From Harmonia axyridis (lineage: Eukaryota > Arthropoda > Insecta > Coleoptera > Coccinellidae): DNA of 64,000 bases. Below the pieces are notes generated by a model. That model saw only the letters and a list, made by a program, of their open reading frames with translations, made no database searches and was not told the origin of the DNA. Both the position numbers and the translations under genes were made by a program. The stretch is taken from contig NC_059504.1 of the NCBI RefSeq assembly GCF_914767665.1, forward strand, positions 17,362,501-17,426,500. The letters run 5' to 3'. Of the stretch, positions 22,398-33,150 are shown piece by piece; within the stretch, counting starts at the first letter, position 1; the number at the start of each line of letters is the position of its first letter.

Positions 22398-24216
22398 CAT
22401 TCATCCCATTGAAATCGTGACACATACACGTACTTTTGGATTGTGCAGTATTATTGTGATTTTTTGGGTGATTTATTGAAAATTTATTGATTTAGTGTAT
22501 TCAGGTGACAGATAAGGGTGTTCCTGTGAGCTTCAGAGTTGTTCTGAGGTGATATGTTTCAATTTATTGCTTCTGATTATTAATTATAAACAACTCAATT
22601 TCATTTTTTACTCGTAAGTGGAACGTAAATAATATCCATCTGTACCCAGTCATCTGCGTTTTCTGATAAGCATATCGAGACCCGGTTATTAAGGGAGAAC
22701 ATACACGTTAATGTTTTTCCATTTTCTAGCTGAACATAAATTCGATTGATGTAAATATTTTTGTATTATAACTTCCTTTGTTATTTTCCTTTGTGGGGTT
22801 ACCTTGCTTTTTCCTAGGCCTACCTGTGTTTGTCTGATCGAAGTCTTTCTGGTCGGCCTCAGAAAGTGAAAAGTGTTTTTCCCTGTGTATTTATATCCGA
22901 ACATCAGCGAATTTACTCAAAATGCCTGTTTCATGTCCAACTTGCTTCAAAAACGTGGGAACTAAAGAAAATAAACTTGTGTGCTCTACTTGTAATAGAA
23001 CTTATCATGGAAATTGTGTCGACCTGAAGGACATCGAAGTCGGGGGAAGGGTTTTCTTGCCCCTCGTGTCGGAATACGGTGGGAAAGTTGCGTAGCTACA
23101 CTTGTAATTCTGGTGGCGTTTCTGCTGCTGAAAAAGCTAGTATGTCGGATCCCTTGGCGTTGATAATTAAAAAACTTTCAAAGCTTGATAAAATCGCGGA
23201 AGACATCGAATTAATAAAAAATACTCAAACTGACCTATGTGAACAGATAAAGAAATGTTCCGAACAGGTCGAGAGAAATTCCAGTTTACTGCGTGAGCAT
23301 GATTCCGCTATTTCCGAGTGTCAGCGGAGTATAACAGATTTGCACACAACTAACAATTCTGTTTTGAGTGAAATCTCATCCTTGAAGTCAAAGATTGGAG
23401 AAATTGGCAATATGGTTGTCACTGCGAAAAACTCTGTGAGTGGTGTTGCTTCAGGTAGTTCTGATGCTGTTAGTTCGAGAGAAATCTTGGAAAGGCTTAA
23501 GAGATCCTACAATATCATAGTTAAGAACATCCCTGAGGGCAATGATGCTAATGACGTCGAGGTGGTTAAAGGAATCTTGAATGCTATCGATAATTCCGCA
23601 TGTGATACTGTTGTTTCAGTTACCAGGATCGGTAGAGCTAGTAATAATCGTCGATCAGTTAAGGTATGCTTCAGCAATTTTCATACACCCCTCAAAGTGC
23701 TGAAAAGTAGAAGATTGATCTTAGATAATCCTGCCCTGAAGAATTACCATATTTCTGATGATAAATCACGCGAGCAAGTTGGAAAACTCAACCGAACTCG
23801 TGAACAACTCAAAAATAGGTTGGATAAAGGTGAAAAGAATATCACAATTAAATATATAAATGGCGAACCCTCCACCGTTTCTTCTCTTGGTGTTTCTTCA
23901 TCGGGGAGCTTGTAGCTCTCTTCGAGAAATGGACAATCTTGTACACGAATCTGGCCTCTATTATATCTCGGCAAAAAAAAAAATCCAATGCAAATAATAT
24001 AGGTTAACTTTCAGTGAAGTGTGTCGGTGTTAATTATTTTTTGTTGTGCTCTTTACTCTCTGGGATTTTTAATTTCTGTTATTTAGTTTTCTTTTTAATT
24101 TTAGTATATTGATTCTGTTATTTCGTTGTTTAGTCAATGATGTATATGATTATTTTTTGGTGAGTTTCATAGGCTTGAAAGCCTCTACTCTGTATTCAAT
24201 TGTAATAATAATAATA
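22398..24216 (+). mobile_element. ORF1-only LINE (CR1/jockey-like), inserted in mariner-like copy A
   Basis: The insertion point is exact. The undisturbed sister at 24,900-24,960 (minus) reads through ttgaataaccatgatgtcc. Here gaattgaacaacc is followed by 1.8 kb ending in (taa)n and then aaccatgatgtcc. The insert has a ~520-bp 5' leader, one ORF with a PHD-like finger and coiled coil, about 290 bp of trailing sequence and a TAA-repeat tail. No endonuclease or reverse transcriptase is present. A short aacc-type target duplication is likely but merges with the tail. Confidence 0.85.
22922..23915 (+). pseudogene. LINE ORF1 protein, PHD-like finger plus coiled coil, one frameshift
   Basis: The ATG at 22,922 opens MPVSCPTCFKNVGTKENKL then VCSTCNRTYHGNCVDL, a C4HC3-type (PHD-like) finger. 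Near 23,040 the frame shifts at a run of five G; the next frame supplies the last CPSC of the finger and then runs to the stop at 23,913-23,915. That part (from 23,079) has a heptad-like coiled coil (KLSKLDKIAEDIELIKN through LHTTNNSVLSEISSLKSKI). It then has RSYNIIVKNIPEGND and VSVTRIGR, an RRM-like domain typical of CR1/jockey/L2-clade ORF1 proteins, and a basic C-terminal segment. Role in the family: RNA binding and particle assembly for retrotransposition. One indel and loss of ORF2 make it non-autonomous. Confidence 0.85.
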
Positions 24217-24217
24217 A

Positions 24218-24476
24218 CCATGATGTCCAGGAGCTGTGGTTCCAACAAGACGGAGCAACATGTCACACAGCTCGTGCCACAATCTATTCATTGAAAGACA
24301 CGTTTGGTGACCGCCTAATTTCACGTTTTGGACCTGTGAATTGGCCTCCAAGATCTTGTGATTTAACACCGCTAGACTACTTTCTGTGGGGCTATGTAAA
24401 GTCATTGGTCTATGCGGATAAGCCACAAACCCTTGACCATTTGGAAGACAACATTCGCCGTGTTATTGCCGATATA
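24218..24476 (+). pseudogene. mariner-like transposase copy A, 3' part, truncated
   Basis: In frame: HDVQELWFQQDGATCHTAR, then RFGPVNWPPRSCDLTPLDYF, LWGYVKSLVYADKPQTLDHLEDN and RRVIADI. This includes the catalytic QDGAT and DLTPLDY blocks of the mariner-like family. It ends at a TA dinucleotide (24,475-24,476), where the terminal repeat of copy B begins in the opposite orientation. The last ~50 codons and own 3' terminus are missing. Confidence 0.9.
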
Positions 24477-25061
24477 CGGTGTTTTTTTTTAGAGCTATAG
24501 ACCTTTAAATTGCAATAAAACAACGATGGATTATTCGATTGGCATGAATTTTATTTATCCACAAGATAATCTTGTGGCATTACACATTAAATATGATTTC
24601 TGGCATATGACCGCCACGGCTGGCTCGGATGTAGTCCAATCTGGACGTCCAATTTTCGATGACTTTTTCCAACATTTGTGGCCGTATATCGGCAATAACA
24701 CGTCGAATGTTATCTTCCAAAAGGTCAAGGGTTTGTGGCTTATCCGCATAGACCAATTACTTTACATAGCCCCACAGAAAGTAGTCTAGCGGTGTTAAAT
24801 CACAAGATCTTGGAGGCCAATTCACAGGTCCAAAACGTGTCTTTCAATAAATCGATTGTGGCACGAGCTGTGTGACATGTTGCGCCGTCTTGTTGGAACC
24901 ATAGCTCCTGGACATCATGGTTATTCAATTCAGGAATGAAAAAGTTAGTAATCATGGCTCTATACCTATCACCATTGACTGTAACGTTCTGGCCATCATC
25001 GTTTTTGAAGAAGTACGGACCATTGATTCCACCAGCCCATAAAGCGCACCAAACATTATAC
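24477..25061 (-). pseudogene. mariner-like transposase copy B, 5'-truncated, tail-to-tail with copy A
   Basis: On the minus strand the order from 25,061 is VWCALWAGGINGPYFFKNDDGQNV then TVNGDRYRAMITNFFIPELNNHDVQELWFQQDGAT. After a short deletion (about 20 codons near 24,840) come FGPVNWPPRSCDLTPLDYF, YADKPQTLDLLEDN, RPQMLEKVIENWTSRLDYIRASRGGHMPEIIFNV and a stop near 24,588. A 3' UTR follows and a terminal repeat of the ggtgttttttttt type at 24,477. The N-terminal half is missing. This copy is the reference that shows where the LINE entered copy A. Confidence 0.9.
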
Positions 25062-25216
25062 AGATTTTATTGATGTATTGACGCCCCATGGAAAAAGTTG
25101 ATGGATTAAAATTATTCACTTGTATTCATTATGAATAAAACAATAAATAGCACTTTTTTCTTAAAATAATTCGAAGACTCTCATTTTCTTTCGTACCTTC
25201 AATTTAGGAACATCCT

Positions 25217-26100
25217 GTATAGGTATATCTTTTTTCTTGCATTAATCATTGTGGAATCACCTATATCGTTAATTTAATATTTTTCCATCTCCATACCAGA
25301 GCAATCTCTGCAAAACCGGCAGATCAGTATGATAAATGTTAATTTCGAAGAGTTGGCTCAGGTGAACGAGGTATTTCCGGAGCTTTATTCAGCAAGTCCG
25401 GCAACCGAAAGTAAAATGATTTCCGTTGGAGATTCTTGAAATACTGTTCAATGAGTCAAGGCCATTCTCACGCAATCTTCTTAGACGTATCTTCCGACGA
25501 AGCGGTGTAACTATAGTGACTCATGGACGAACTTCATTATTCAAATGTGTGTGAATTGTCCACGTTTGTATCGTACATGTTTAATTGATGAATCCTGGTT
25601 TGGTTTATTGGTCGTGTCTTAAATCAGTGGTTATGTTTTTAGATAATGAGTTTGCAAAAAAATCTATTTCCTTTGAGAATACTTCGGTGATGGCTTCTCA
25701 GGAACACCGAGGTATATAATCGTACTCCTCGTAGATAAATTTTATATTTTGTTGTATATTTATCTATAGGGTGTCCAAATTCGTAGGTTTTACGGGAACT
25801 CTTGGTTATGAGTAGAAGTAGACGAATGCGATTTTTGATCAAACCGAAAATATCACAAATGGATTTGTTCTAGCTTTTATTGTTTCTGTGCTACAGGGTG
25901 ATTTTCAAACCTTGCTAAATTCAGACATCCACTATATCTTGGCTATAGAGGTATATTGAGAAATATTTATGCACATAGAATCTGTATGAATTACTACAAC
26001 GATTTTGTTATCTCTGTAGGTATATGCAACTTTTTATTTTTCAAAATGAGAACTTCGTTATTGAGATTATATTCATTAAACGCTTATGGAGATTTCGCAG
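25217..26100. other. no gene seen
   Basis: Unassigned sequence before the LINE relic. A gctacagggtgattttcaaa string at about 25,894 could be a MITE end, but no partner is seen. Confidence 0.4.
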
Positions 26101-26104
26101 ATTA

Positions 26105-27075
26105 CAACTTCATTATAATGTTGTATGTTGATGATTGTAAGTTGTTTCGCCGAATTGGTTCCATCCAGGATTGTTGGGATTTTCAGGATAATATTGATAA
26201 ACTGATTGATTGGTGTAGAAGAAACTTGCTCTCATTAAATATAAAATAGTGCAAAGTGATATCCTTTGGTCGTGGGAAATCTAAAATTCATTTTCAGTAC
26301 AACATTGAAGGCAGTGTTTTAAACAGAGTGACTGAATGAAGAGATCTGGAGTTTTATTTGATCAAGGGCTGATTTTTGCTTCCACATGTGGAAGCAGTTG
26401 TTTCGGAGAACTCAGGACTCTCGGTCTCATACTTATAAACTCCAAATACCTATTCGAGTCTTGAACTCTTTTTTTACTTTTTACGGCGCTTGTGAGGTCT
26501 TAGCTAGAGTATGGATGTGAAGTGTGGAGCACTGGTTATAAAATTCACATTGATAGTTTAGAGAAAATACAGAGATTTCTGGAGTGCGTTTGTTTCAAAA
26601 TTGATGGCATGTATCAAAATCGTGGCATACCACAGGAATATTTATTCAATAGATTTCATGTGAACTCCCTAGAAGTGCGCCGGATTTACTTGAGATTTCT
26701 TTTCCTACATAATATTACAAGTTCTAAAATTGATTGCCCTTACTTGTTTTGTTAGACCAGTGGACTGGCACGTTCCGAGGCTGTCTGTTCGAAATGTAAC
26801 CCCCTTCTACCTTCCTTTTCCGCGTACTAACGTACTTCGTTTTTCGCCTCAGTTCAGAATGTGTCAAGATTTTTGCAATGTTCAGAATGTTTTGGACATT
26901 TTTTTCTGCACTCATTTTGATATAAAAAGGGCTGTTTTAGAGTCGCAATTTCTATAAGATGCTATCTGTGTTTTCTATTTTTGTATTGTTTGTTTTAATT
27001 TTGTATTTTTTTCCCATTCTGTAATTGGCTTAGGCTGTAGATGGGTGTAGTAATTAAATAAATGAATAAATAATA
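26105..27075 (+). pseudogene. jockey-clade-like LINE reverse transcriptase relic, 3' part
   Basis: The frame at 26,105-26,249 contains YVDDCKLFRRI, the catalytic YxDD box (26,124-26,135), then DIDKLIDWCRRNLLSLNIK, typical of the RT palm/thumb in jockey-like LINEs. After a stop the next frame gives CKVISFGRGKSKIHF and an NRVT/DQGL-like block. The C-terminal region from 26,522 reads WSTGYKIHIDSLEKIQRFLECVCFKIDG. A frameshift then gives VPRLSVRNVTPFYLPFPRTNVLRFSPQFRMC. It ends in an A-rich tail (aattaaataaatgaataaat). Heavily 5' truncated and mutated. Confidence 0.85.
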
Positions 27076-28970
27076 TTATGCCCCTTCGATGGCCACAAAT
27101 ACATTTATTATTATCATTATGCCCCCAACCGATAAGTCAGAGGATCCCTAGACTAGGACGAATCTTCCACCAGAAACAAGCGTCCGAAGCTTGCATTCCC
27201 TATCATATCTTTCGATGACACCTCAAAAGGAGTCAAGACTCCTTCATCCTGATCAAATTGTAAAATTACAAACAGCAGGTTAGGTTTATTGAGTAAGAGT
27301 CTTGCACTGTTCGGCCGTTCATAAGGTAATTCGACCATTAGGATTCCACATGCTTTAACGAATGAAAATAATAATTATTATATTATGTCGATTATAAACT
27401 CAAAAAACTCTGTATTGAAAGAGTTGAAACAGGTATTTATATCTGCCAAAATACTCGAAGGAACAAGTAATGGATATTTTCATACAGTGTCCCAAAAAAA
27501 ATTTGACCTGCCATAACTCAGAAAGAAAGAATTTTCAACGATTTTAAAAACACAGGTCAACTTCTGTTTTGGGGGGTCGACTTTCCATCGTGAGTTTGTT
27601 CCGGAAAAATCACCCCCATGAAGGTGGCATCACCCCTAACATTTTTTGAATAGAAAAGAGATGTCGAGTGTTGTTGGTTTAAAAGTTATTTCTGTTATGT
27701 TCTGTACACAATCCAGTTCAATTTTTCAAAAACCGTTCATTATTCACGAAATAATGTAATATTGAACTTACCGTCGAAAGGTATCGTTGAACAGACAACA
27801 AAATCAAGAAACTAGGGGTTTTGAAGAACCCAAAAAGTTGTGCAAACTTAAGTACGTATATCATTAATAATCGAAAAAAATTTCCATCAGGTAAAGGCTG
27901 AATTAGTCAAATATTGTTGGCTCTCAGATATTTTATTGAATTTTCCAAATGAATACTCTATTGGTTTTTTTGTATACAATAATGATATAATTCTCATTTT
28001 TTTCTTGGAACGTCAGAAACTTTAAAAGCAATAATTTCTATCTGGCGCATCCACTAAATTATTGTTATTTTGATACTCCCCAAAGTGATTTGCGAATAAC
28101 CTTGAGAATAATGATTAATGCGTAGTTGATTTCCATCAAAAGTGAGGAAAGAGTTATTTTTCTTGTATTCTTTCGTTTCCGATCAGAATCAGGACGAAAT
28201 GAGGAAGGCTGTGTGAGAGATTGCGTTAACCTGACGTTTCGGTTGAGGAAGGTCAAGACTTCTTGACAACTAGGATAAATAAATACACTGAGAGCAGATA
28301 AAGTAGATGGGACCTAAATCTGAAACACACCCGGTTTCTGTACGTATCTTAGAATCGCATCAGAGGCGCAGGAGAAAAAGTAAAAAGGGGTTGTAAATAT
28401 ACTTATTAGGTATTGTTTTGTAAACGAACGCTGAAAAATGGTGGATGCACTCTTGCGATTCAGAGAAGGAAATTAACGTAATTCGAACCATTAATAATAA
28501 TTTCATTAAAAGGCGATAAGATGCCCGTTTGCTAGAATAATATTTCAAATCTGAATAACCTATTGTAGATTTAGATGGAAATAGATATATTTTCTAGATT
28601 CTGATATCATCACATATTATTCTCAAAGACTAGGTAGTATGTGTTATTATAGGCTTTTTATTGCGAGCATTATAATAAAAAAGTACTTAAATATCCATCT
28701 CAATATTTAAAGCATATGGTCATCAATTTCGTAAGATTTTTATTTTCGAGATACCTAGTGTACCTATTTGTACTTGTGTATATTGTGGATACCTGAACTT
28801 GATGTTAAATATAATCATAATTCAACTCTTTCTCTATATATCTCCAAATTATACATTAATATACCATCTATAACTCAAAAAAATGTAATATACCATTCAA
28901 AAAAGAATTTTCAATTAGAATTAACAGACCTATTGGAGCTATACAACCTGATTACCCATTCCATCACCAA
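27076..28970. other. no gene seen; possible MITE at ~27,483
   Basis: No coding region supported. From about 27,483 the sequence (acagtgtcccaaaaaaaatt) has the look of a TA-MITE terminus followed by ggtcgactttcc and gaaaaatcaccccc. No matching second end was found. Confidence 0.35.
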
Positions 28971-29042
28971 GCCTCTTTAGCTCAGTGGCAGAGCACTGGT
29001 CTTGTAAACCAGGGGTCGTGAGTTCAATCCTCACAGGAGGCA
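28971..29042 (+). tRNA. tRNA-Thr-TGT: tRNA-Thr (anticodon UGU)
   Basis: A full cloverleaf of 72 nt: acceptor GCCTCTT pairs with AGGAGGC (one G-U), D arm GCTC/GAGC, anticodon arm CTGGT-cttgtaa-ACCAG with anticodon TGT, five-base variable loop and T arm GTGAG-ttcaatc-CTCAC, with discriminator A. The box A region (TAGCTCAGTGG) and box B (GTTCAATCC) are good matches to pol III internal promoters. There is no intron and CCA is not encoded, as expected in a eukaryotic nucleus. Confidence 0.97.
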
Positions 29043-29054
29043 GAGTTGAGGAAA

Positions 29055-29061
29055 TTTTTTT
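29055..29061 (+). terminator. RNA polymerase III T-run terminator
   Basis: Seven T in a row starting 13 bases after the tRNA, followed by a second T run. It fits termination of the tRNA-Thr transcript. Confidence 0.85.
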
Positions 29062-29149
29062 GTCTTTTTCAAATCCACATTTTCTGAGATAAGTAATCGT
29101 TTTGAACTTTTGTCATTCGATACTATAATAAAAAATGCTTCGCTTGCTA

Positions 29150-30180
29150 ATACAGGGTGTCTGGATTTGGCGTTGATATCTCTTTTGAAATAAGTAGCAT
29201 AGTAATAAAGTGAGAAAAAAACCAAAAAAACTGTTTTTATGTACATTTCAGATCATTACATACGTGTATTGTTCGAAAATTTCAGAGTTCCCTAATTTTG
29301 GAAAAGCAGTATATTTTATACCGTGACTCTATAGCTTATATATATATATATGTATTTGAGACTAAAGATAAGCCAACTTGTAGTCGATTACAAAAAAAGA
29401 TTTATTTATCTCAACCAGAGGCGTAGTTGATTGAGAAAGTTTAATAGAACGATCCCTCATTCTGTTTTAAAGTGATAACTTTTTTCAAGAATGTTGCTTC
29501 AGAGGTGTCAGAATCGTTGTATGGCAATTTTTATTGGAAAACGAATATTTTGTGTCTACGAATTTGTGTAGTACGATAATTTTCTTAAGTAAGGTGATAA
29601 AAATACCAAAAATCTTAAATATAAATAGGGGTTGAGTGACAAATTCTATTTATGAATATTCTCAAATATTTCTATTTGGTTCTGTTTTAGTGTGAGAAAA
29701 GATGTAATGGATGAATTGTAACGGTCGATTTGTTCAACGAATTTCAATTAATATAAGCAGTTCAAATTATCTGGAATTCATTCGAAAACAGCAATAATTT
29801 TATAAGTAATAATTCAAAATTTTCTCGTATTCTGTAATTTTATAAATAAAATACTCCTTGCAGATGATAAGTCTGTTGTTATTGTTGATTTTTTGATCTA
29901 ACTTATATGCTATAAAATAGTGAAAATAACTTGTACATATGACGCCTAAATATCATTTCAATACCTGAGTACTTCTTTCAGAAAGTCTACCACGTAATGC
30001 TTTCCATTCCAGCCCCTTCCTCCAACGAGTTTTTCGTTTTTCGAAAAAAACTTATATTTATGGTCGAATCTGGCTGAATCGTTTTCTATGGGCCACTCTG
30101 TAGATATAGATTATGTTCTTTGAGAGTCTATAACGAAAGGCATTTGATAAAATGTGGCATCAAGGTCTGATATACAAAAC
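29150..30180. other. no gene seen; possible MITE
   Basis: Begins with atacagggtgtctggatttg, a MITE-like terminus, and near 30,085-30,110 has tatgggccactctgtaga, which could be the other end. The internal sequence has no long frame and no second copy in this window. Confidence 0.35.
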
Positions 30181-30189
30181 GAATATACA

Positions 30190-30900
30190 AAACGAAGTTG
30201 ATGAAATTTCCAACCAAACTTATGAGGTTAATAGATACAATTCTACCTGGCAAATAGAAATTTTAAAGTGAATTTCGATAGTACCAGGTCGATGATTAGA
30301 GAAATTGAAGCTGGAGTTCCCCAAGTATCGGTGATAGGACTGCTTCTATTCAACTTATACATGGCAGACATACCAAAAATGAATAGATGCAAGGTAGCCC
30401 AGTTTGCAGATGACACCGCTATTTACTACCACAGCTGAATGTAGAAAACAATAACTAGGCAGTTACAGATAGACCTAGACAAACTGATGTAATACTTCAA
30501 GACATGAAGATTCAAAATGAATACGATGAAAAAAATCTACTTCGGAGAAACATCAGTAAAGAAAGACAAAGTGGGAAACATCATAATAGAAAATCAAACG
30601 ATAGAATGGAAAAAGGAAGCAACATATCTGGGAGTAATTCTAAATGAAAGAATGAACAAACAGATAGAAGAAAACTGAAAAAAATGCAAGGCAATTGCAC
30701 GGGAGACTTTACCCGCTGCTCCACCCAAAGAGTAAACTTTCATTAGAGAACAAGATGAAGATAATAAAAATGGTGCTAATAGCAAGCATTACGTATGCAG
30801 GAGTAACCTGGTATAATAAGAAAGCCAATAAGAAGATCAGTTGCAAAATACACTAAATACAGAAATCAGAACAGATAAGAACTAAAAATTGAAACTATTG
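30190..30900 (+). pseudogene. jockey-like LINE reverse transcriptase relic
   Basis: Interrupted frames read IEAGVPQ then SVIG-like and LLFNLYMADIPKM, followed by CKVAQFADDTAIYYHS (the FADD catalytic box at 30,402-30,413). Next come LQIDLDKL, YFKT and FKMNTMK. Further on are KKIYFGETSVKKDKVGNIIIENQTIEWKKEATYLGVILNERMNKQIEE, LPAAPPKE-like, KMKIIKMVLIASITYAGVTWYNKKANKK. The end merges with the first unit of the tandem array. Many stops. A second, inverted fragment of the same family lies at 38,890-39,560. Confidence 0.85.
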
Positions 30901-30904
30901 ATGA

Positions 30905-32250
30905 AATAGTTAACAAACAAAGAAAGAAGACAATTGGGACGCTGAAAAAGCATGAGAATGGGGAATAAAGAAAGTTACTACAAATCAAAATAAGAAAGAC
31001 AGATAAGAGGAAATATCCCTTTCAAAGAACCAATTAGAAGAAAAAAGTGACATGCAGAAAAGAGAAAAGTCTCACAATTAGACAAGAGTAGCAAATCGGA
31101 TAAATAAAAGTAGAGGCGTAGGGAATAAAATTCTAGTCCTTATACAAACAGAAGACCTGGGAGAGTCGTCACTTATTATATTTCTTTATTTCGTCGTCCA
31201 AAACCCTACTTATCAAACTGACGAAGATTAAAACTAATGAGGAAAAAGTTAACAAAAAAAGCAATAGATACGCTGAAAAAGCATGAGAATAGGGAATAAA
31301 GAAAGATACTACAAATCAAAATAAGAAAGACAGATAAGAGGGAATACCTCTTTCAAAGAACCAACTAGAAGAAAAAGTGACATGCAGAAAGGAGAAAAGT
31401 CTCCCAATAAGACAACAATAGGAAATCGGAAGAATTAAAGTTGAGGCGTAAGAAATTAAAGTCCAGTCCTCATACAAAAAAGAAGACCTGGGAGAATTTA
31501 CACTTATTATATTTCTTTATTTCGTCGTCTGAAACCTTACGAATCAAACTGACGGGGATTAAAACTAATGAGGAAATAGTAAACAAACAAAAAAGAAAGC
31601 AATAGAGACAATGAAAAAGCAGGAGAATAGGGAATAAAGAAAGATACTACAAATCAAAATAAAAAACACAGATAAGAGGAAATACCTCTTTCAAAGAACC
31701 AAAAAGAAGAAAAAGTGACATACAGAAGGGAGAAAATTCTCCCAATAAGACAACAATAGGAAATCGGAAGAATTAAAGTAGAGGCGTAAGGAATTAAATT
31801 CCAGTCCTCATACAAAAAGAAGACCTGGGAGAGTCTACACTTATTATATTTCTTTATTTCGTCATCTACAACACTAAGAATCAAACTGACGAAGATTAAA
31901 ACTAATGAGGAAATAGTGATCAAACAAAGAAAGAAAGCAATAGAGACGCTGAAAAAGCATCAGAATAAATGGGAATAAAGAAAGATACTACAAATCAAAA
32001 TAAGGAGGACAGATAAGAGGGAATACCTCTTTCAAAGAACCAAATAGAAGAAAAAAGTGACATGTAGAAGGGAGAAAATTCTCACAATTAGACAACAGTA
32101 GGAAATCGGAGAAATAAAAGTAGAGGCGTAGGGAATAAAATTTTAGTCCTTATACAAAATAAAAAGACCTGAGAGAGTCTACATTCATTATATTTCTTTA
32201 TTTCGTCGTCCAAGATCCGACAAATCAAACTGACGAAATGAAAACTCTCA
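30905..32250 (+). repeat. tandem array of four ~331-341 bp LINE 3' ends
   Basis: The marker caaatcaaaa falls at 30,981, 31,312, 31,650 and 31,991, so units are 331, 338 and 341 bp. Each unit starts near a gttaacaaacaaagaaag-type string and ends near ttcgtcgtc/gacgaagattaaaactaa. Each contains atacctctttcaaagaacca, gaagacctgggaga and ttattatatttctttatttc. The first unit continues directly from the LINE coding end at 30,900. The units are therefore the LINE's own C-terminal/3' UTR segment amplified in place. Confidence 0.9.
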
Positions 32251-32269
32251 ATTCGGAAAAAAGAGTTTG

Positions 32270-32700
32270 TTACGCCCATGGTTTACGTTCTACTTGGCCC
32301 TTTTAGGATTTCATTCAGCCCCGGCAAACTTTTCATTGATGCTGGAGAGTACGGAGTCGCGGGACCCGCGTCCCTCCCCACTTCCACCATACTCTCACTT
32401 TTATCCACCATACGCGATCCAAGCCAGCTGTGCGCTGTTATCATTAATAAATTTCCGCGGGCTCTTTCCCGCGGATTTTTCCGACCGCTATAAAACCCGA
32501 TTTAAAGGCCCTCGTCGTGATTTGTTCGCGAAAATATTTTCCGCAATGGTTTTTCGCGATGATTCTTTGTTTTGGGGACAATTTAACTTTGAAAATTTTT
32601 TAGTTAGACAATTAATAAAATATTTTATTTTCAATGATGAATTTTTTTTCTTATTAGGCGTAAAAGTGTTGAAAAGGAAAATTTAACTCTTCTGTGGTTA
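32270..32700. other. GC-rich island of unknown role
   Basis: Sharply GC-richer than flanks between about 32,330 and 32,560, with an inverted cgcgggacccgcg at 32,358 and a second gcgggctctttcccgc hairpin near 32,457. A 139-codon plus-strand frame (32,267-32,686) shows no known motif. Regulatory DNA or a first exon are both possible. Confidence 0.3.
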
Positions 32701-32864
32701 TTCAATTATGACAGAAATGTATTATTATTTCTATGTAAGTCAATTGGATATTGGGATATTGCAAATGGTGTAACACGACATTGTTAAGTTCGGAGGGATT
32801 AATTAAATACTTAATAGAAATTCTCAATATTTTATTACAAAGTATCCTAAAACCAACATAAAGA

Positions 32865-33150
32865 ACGCCCAAGGACTACTTGAAAACCCAAGAACCATAT
32901 TAACGCCTTAATACGCAAATGCTAATTCCAATTCCCATAGAGACTACTTTAACGCCCAAGCACTACATTAACATCCAAGCACTACTTTAACGCCTAAGCA
33001 CTACTTTATCCCCAAGAGCTACTTTAACGCACAAAGGCAACTTTAGCGTCCAAAGGCTAATTCAAATGCTAATTCAAATTCCCATAGAGACTACTTTAAC
33101 GCCCAAGCACTACTTTAACATCCAAGCACTACTTTAACGCCTAAGCACTA
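32865..33150 (+). repeat. minisatellite, 19-20 bp units with 146-bp higher-order repeat (left part)
   Basis: Units vary around cactactttaacgcccaag. An 85-bp block from aatgctaattccaattccca through to cctaagcact occurs at about 32,919 and again at 33,065, giving a higher-order period near 146 bp. The array resumes at 33,675. Confidence 0.9.

Larger units (their letters stand above)
20937..25216 (-). mobile_element. MITE family P2, split by a nested mariner/LINE block
   Basis: The left terminus (tacaggtgttcctaaattgg) starts at the base after the P4 palindrome ends, so the two share the TA junction. Family sequence runs to about 21,500 (ctatctcgaaaacgaagcgt). The other end lies at 25,150-25,216 (ctctcattttctttcgtac, aatttaggaacatcctgta), in register with 35,090-35,142 of another copy. 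The intervening 3.6 kb is mariner-like and LINE sequence plus unassigned DNA. Confidence 0.75.

Noticed and set aside
22922..23915. PHD-finger chromatin gene
   Set aside because: The PHD-like finger, coiled coil and RRM-like order, the TAA-repeat tail and the exact interruption of a mariner-like gene show that it is a LINE ORF1.
30905..32250. CRISPR-like or gene-family tandem array
   Set aside because: Units are ~335 bp with no spacers and derive from a LINE 3' end; the organism is a eukaryote.
32088..32279. Minus-strand frames repeated at 31,654-31,923 and 32,088-32,279 (shared VDDEIKKYNKCRLSQVF-like residues) as duplicated proteins
   Set aside because: They are antisense shadows of the tandem LINE 3' end units, and the shared residues follow from the DNA repeat.
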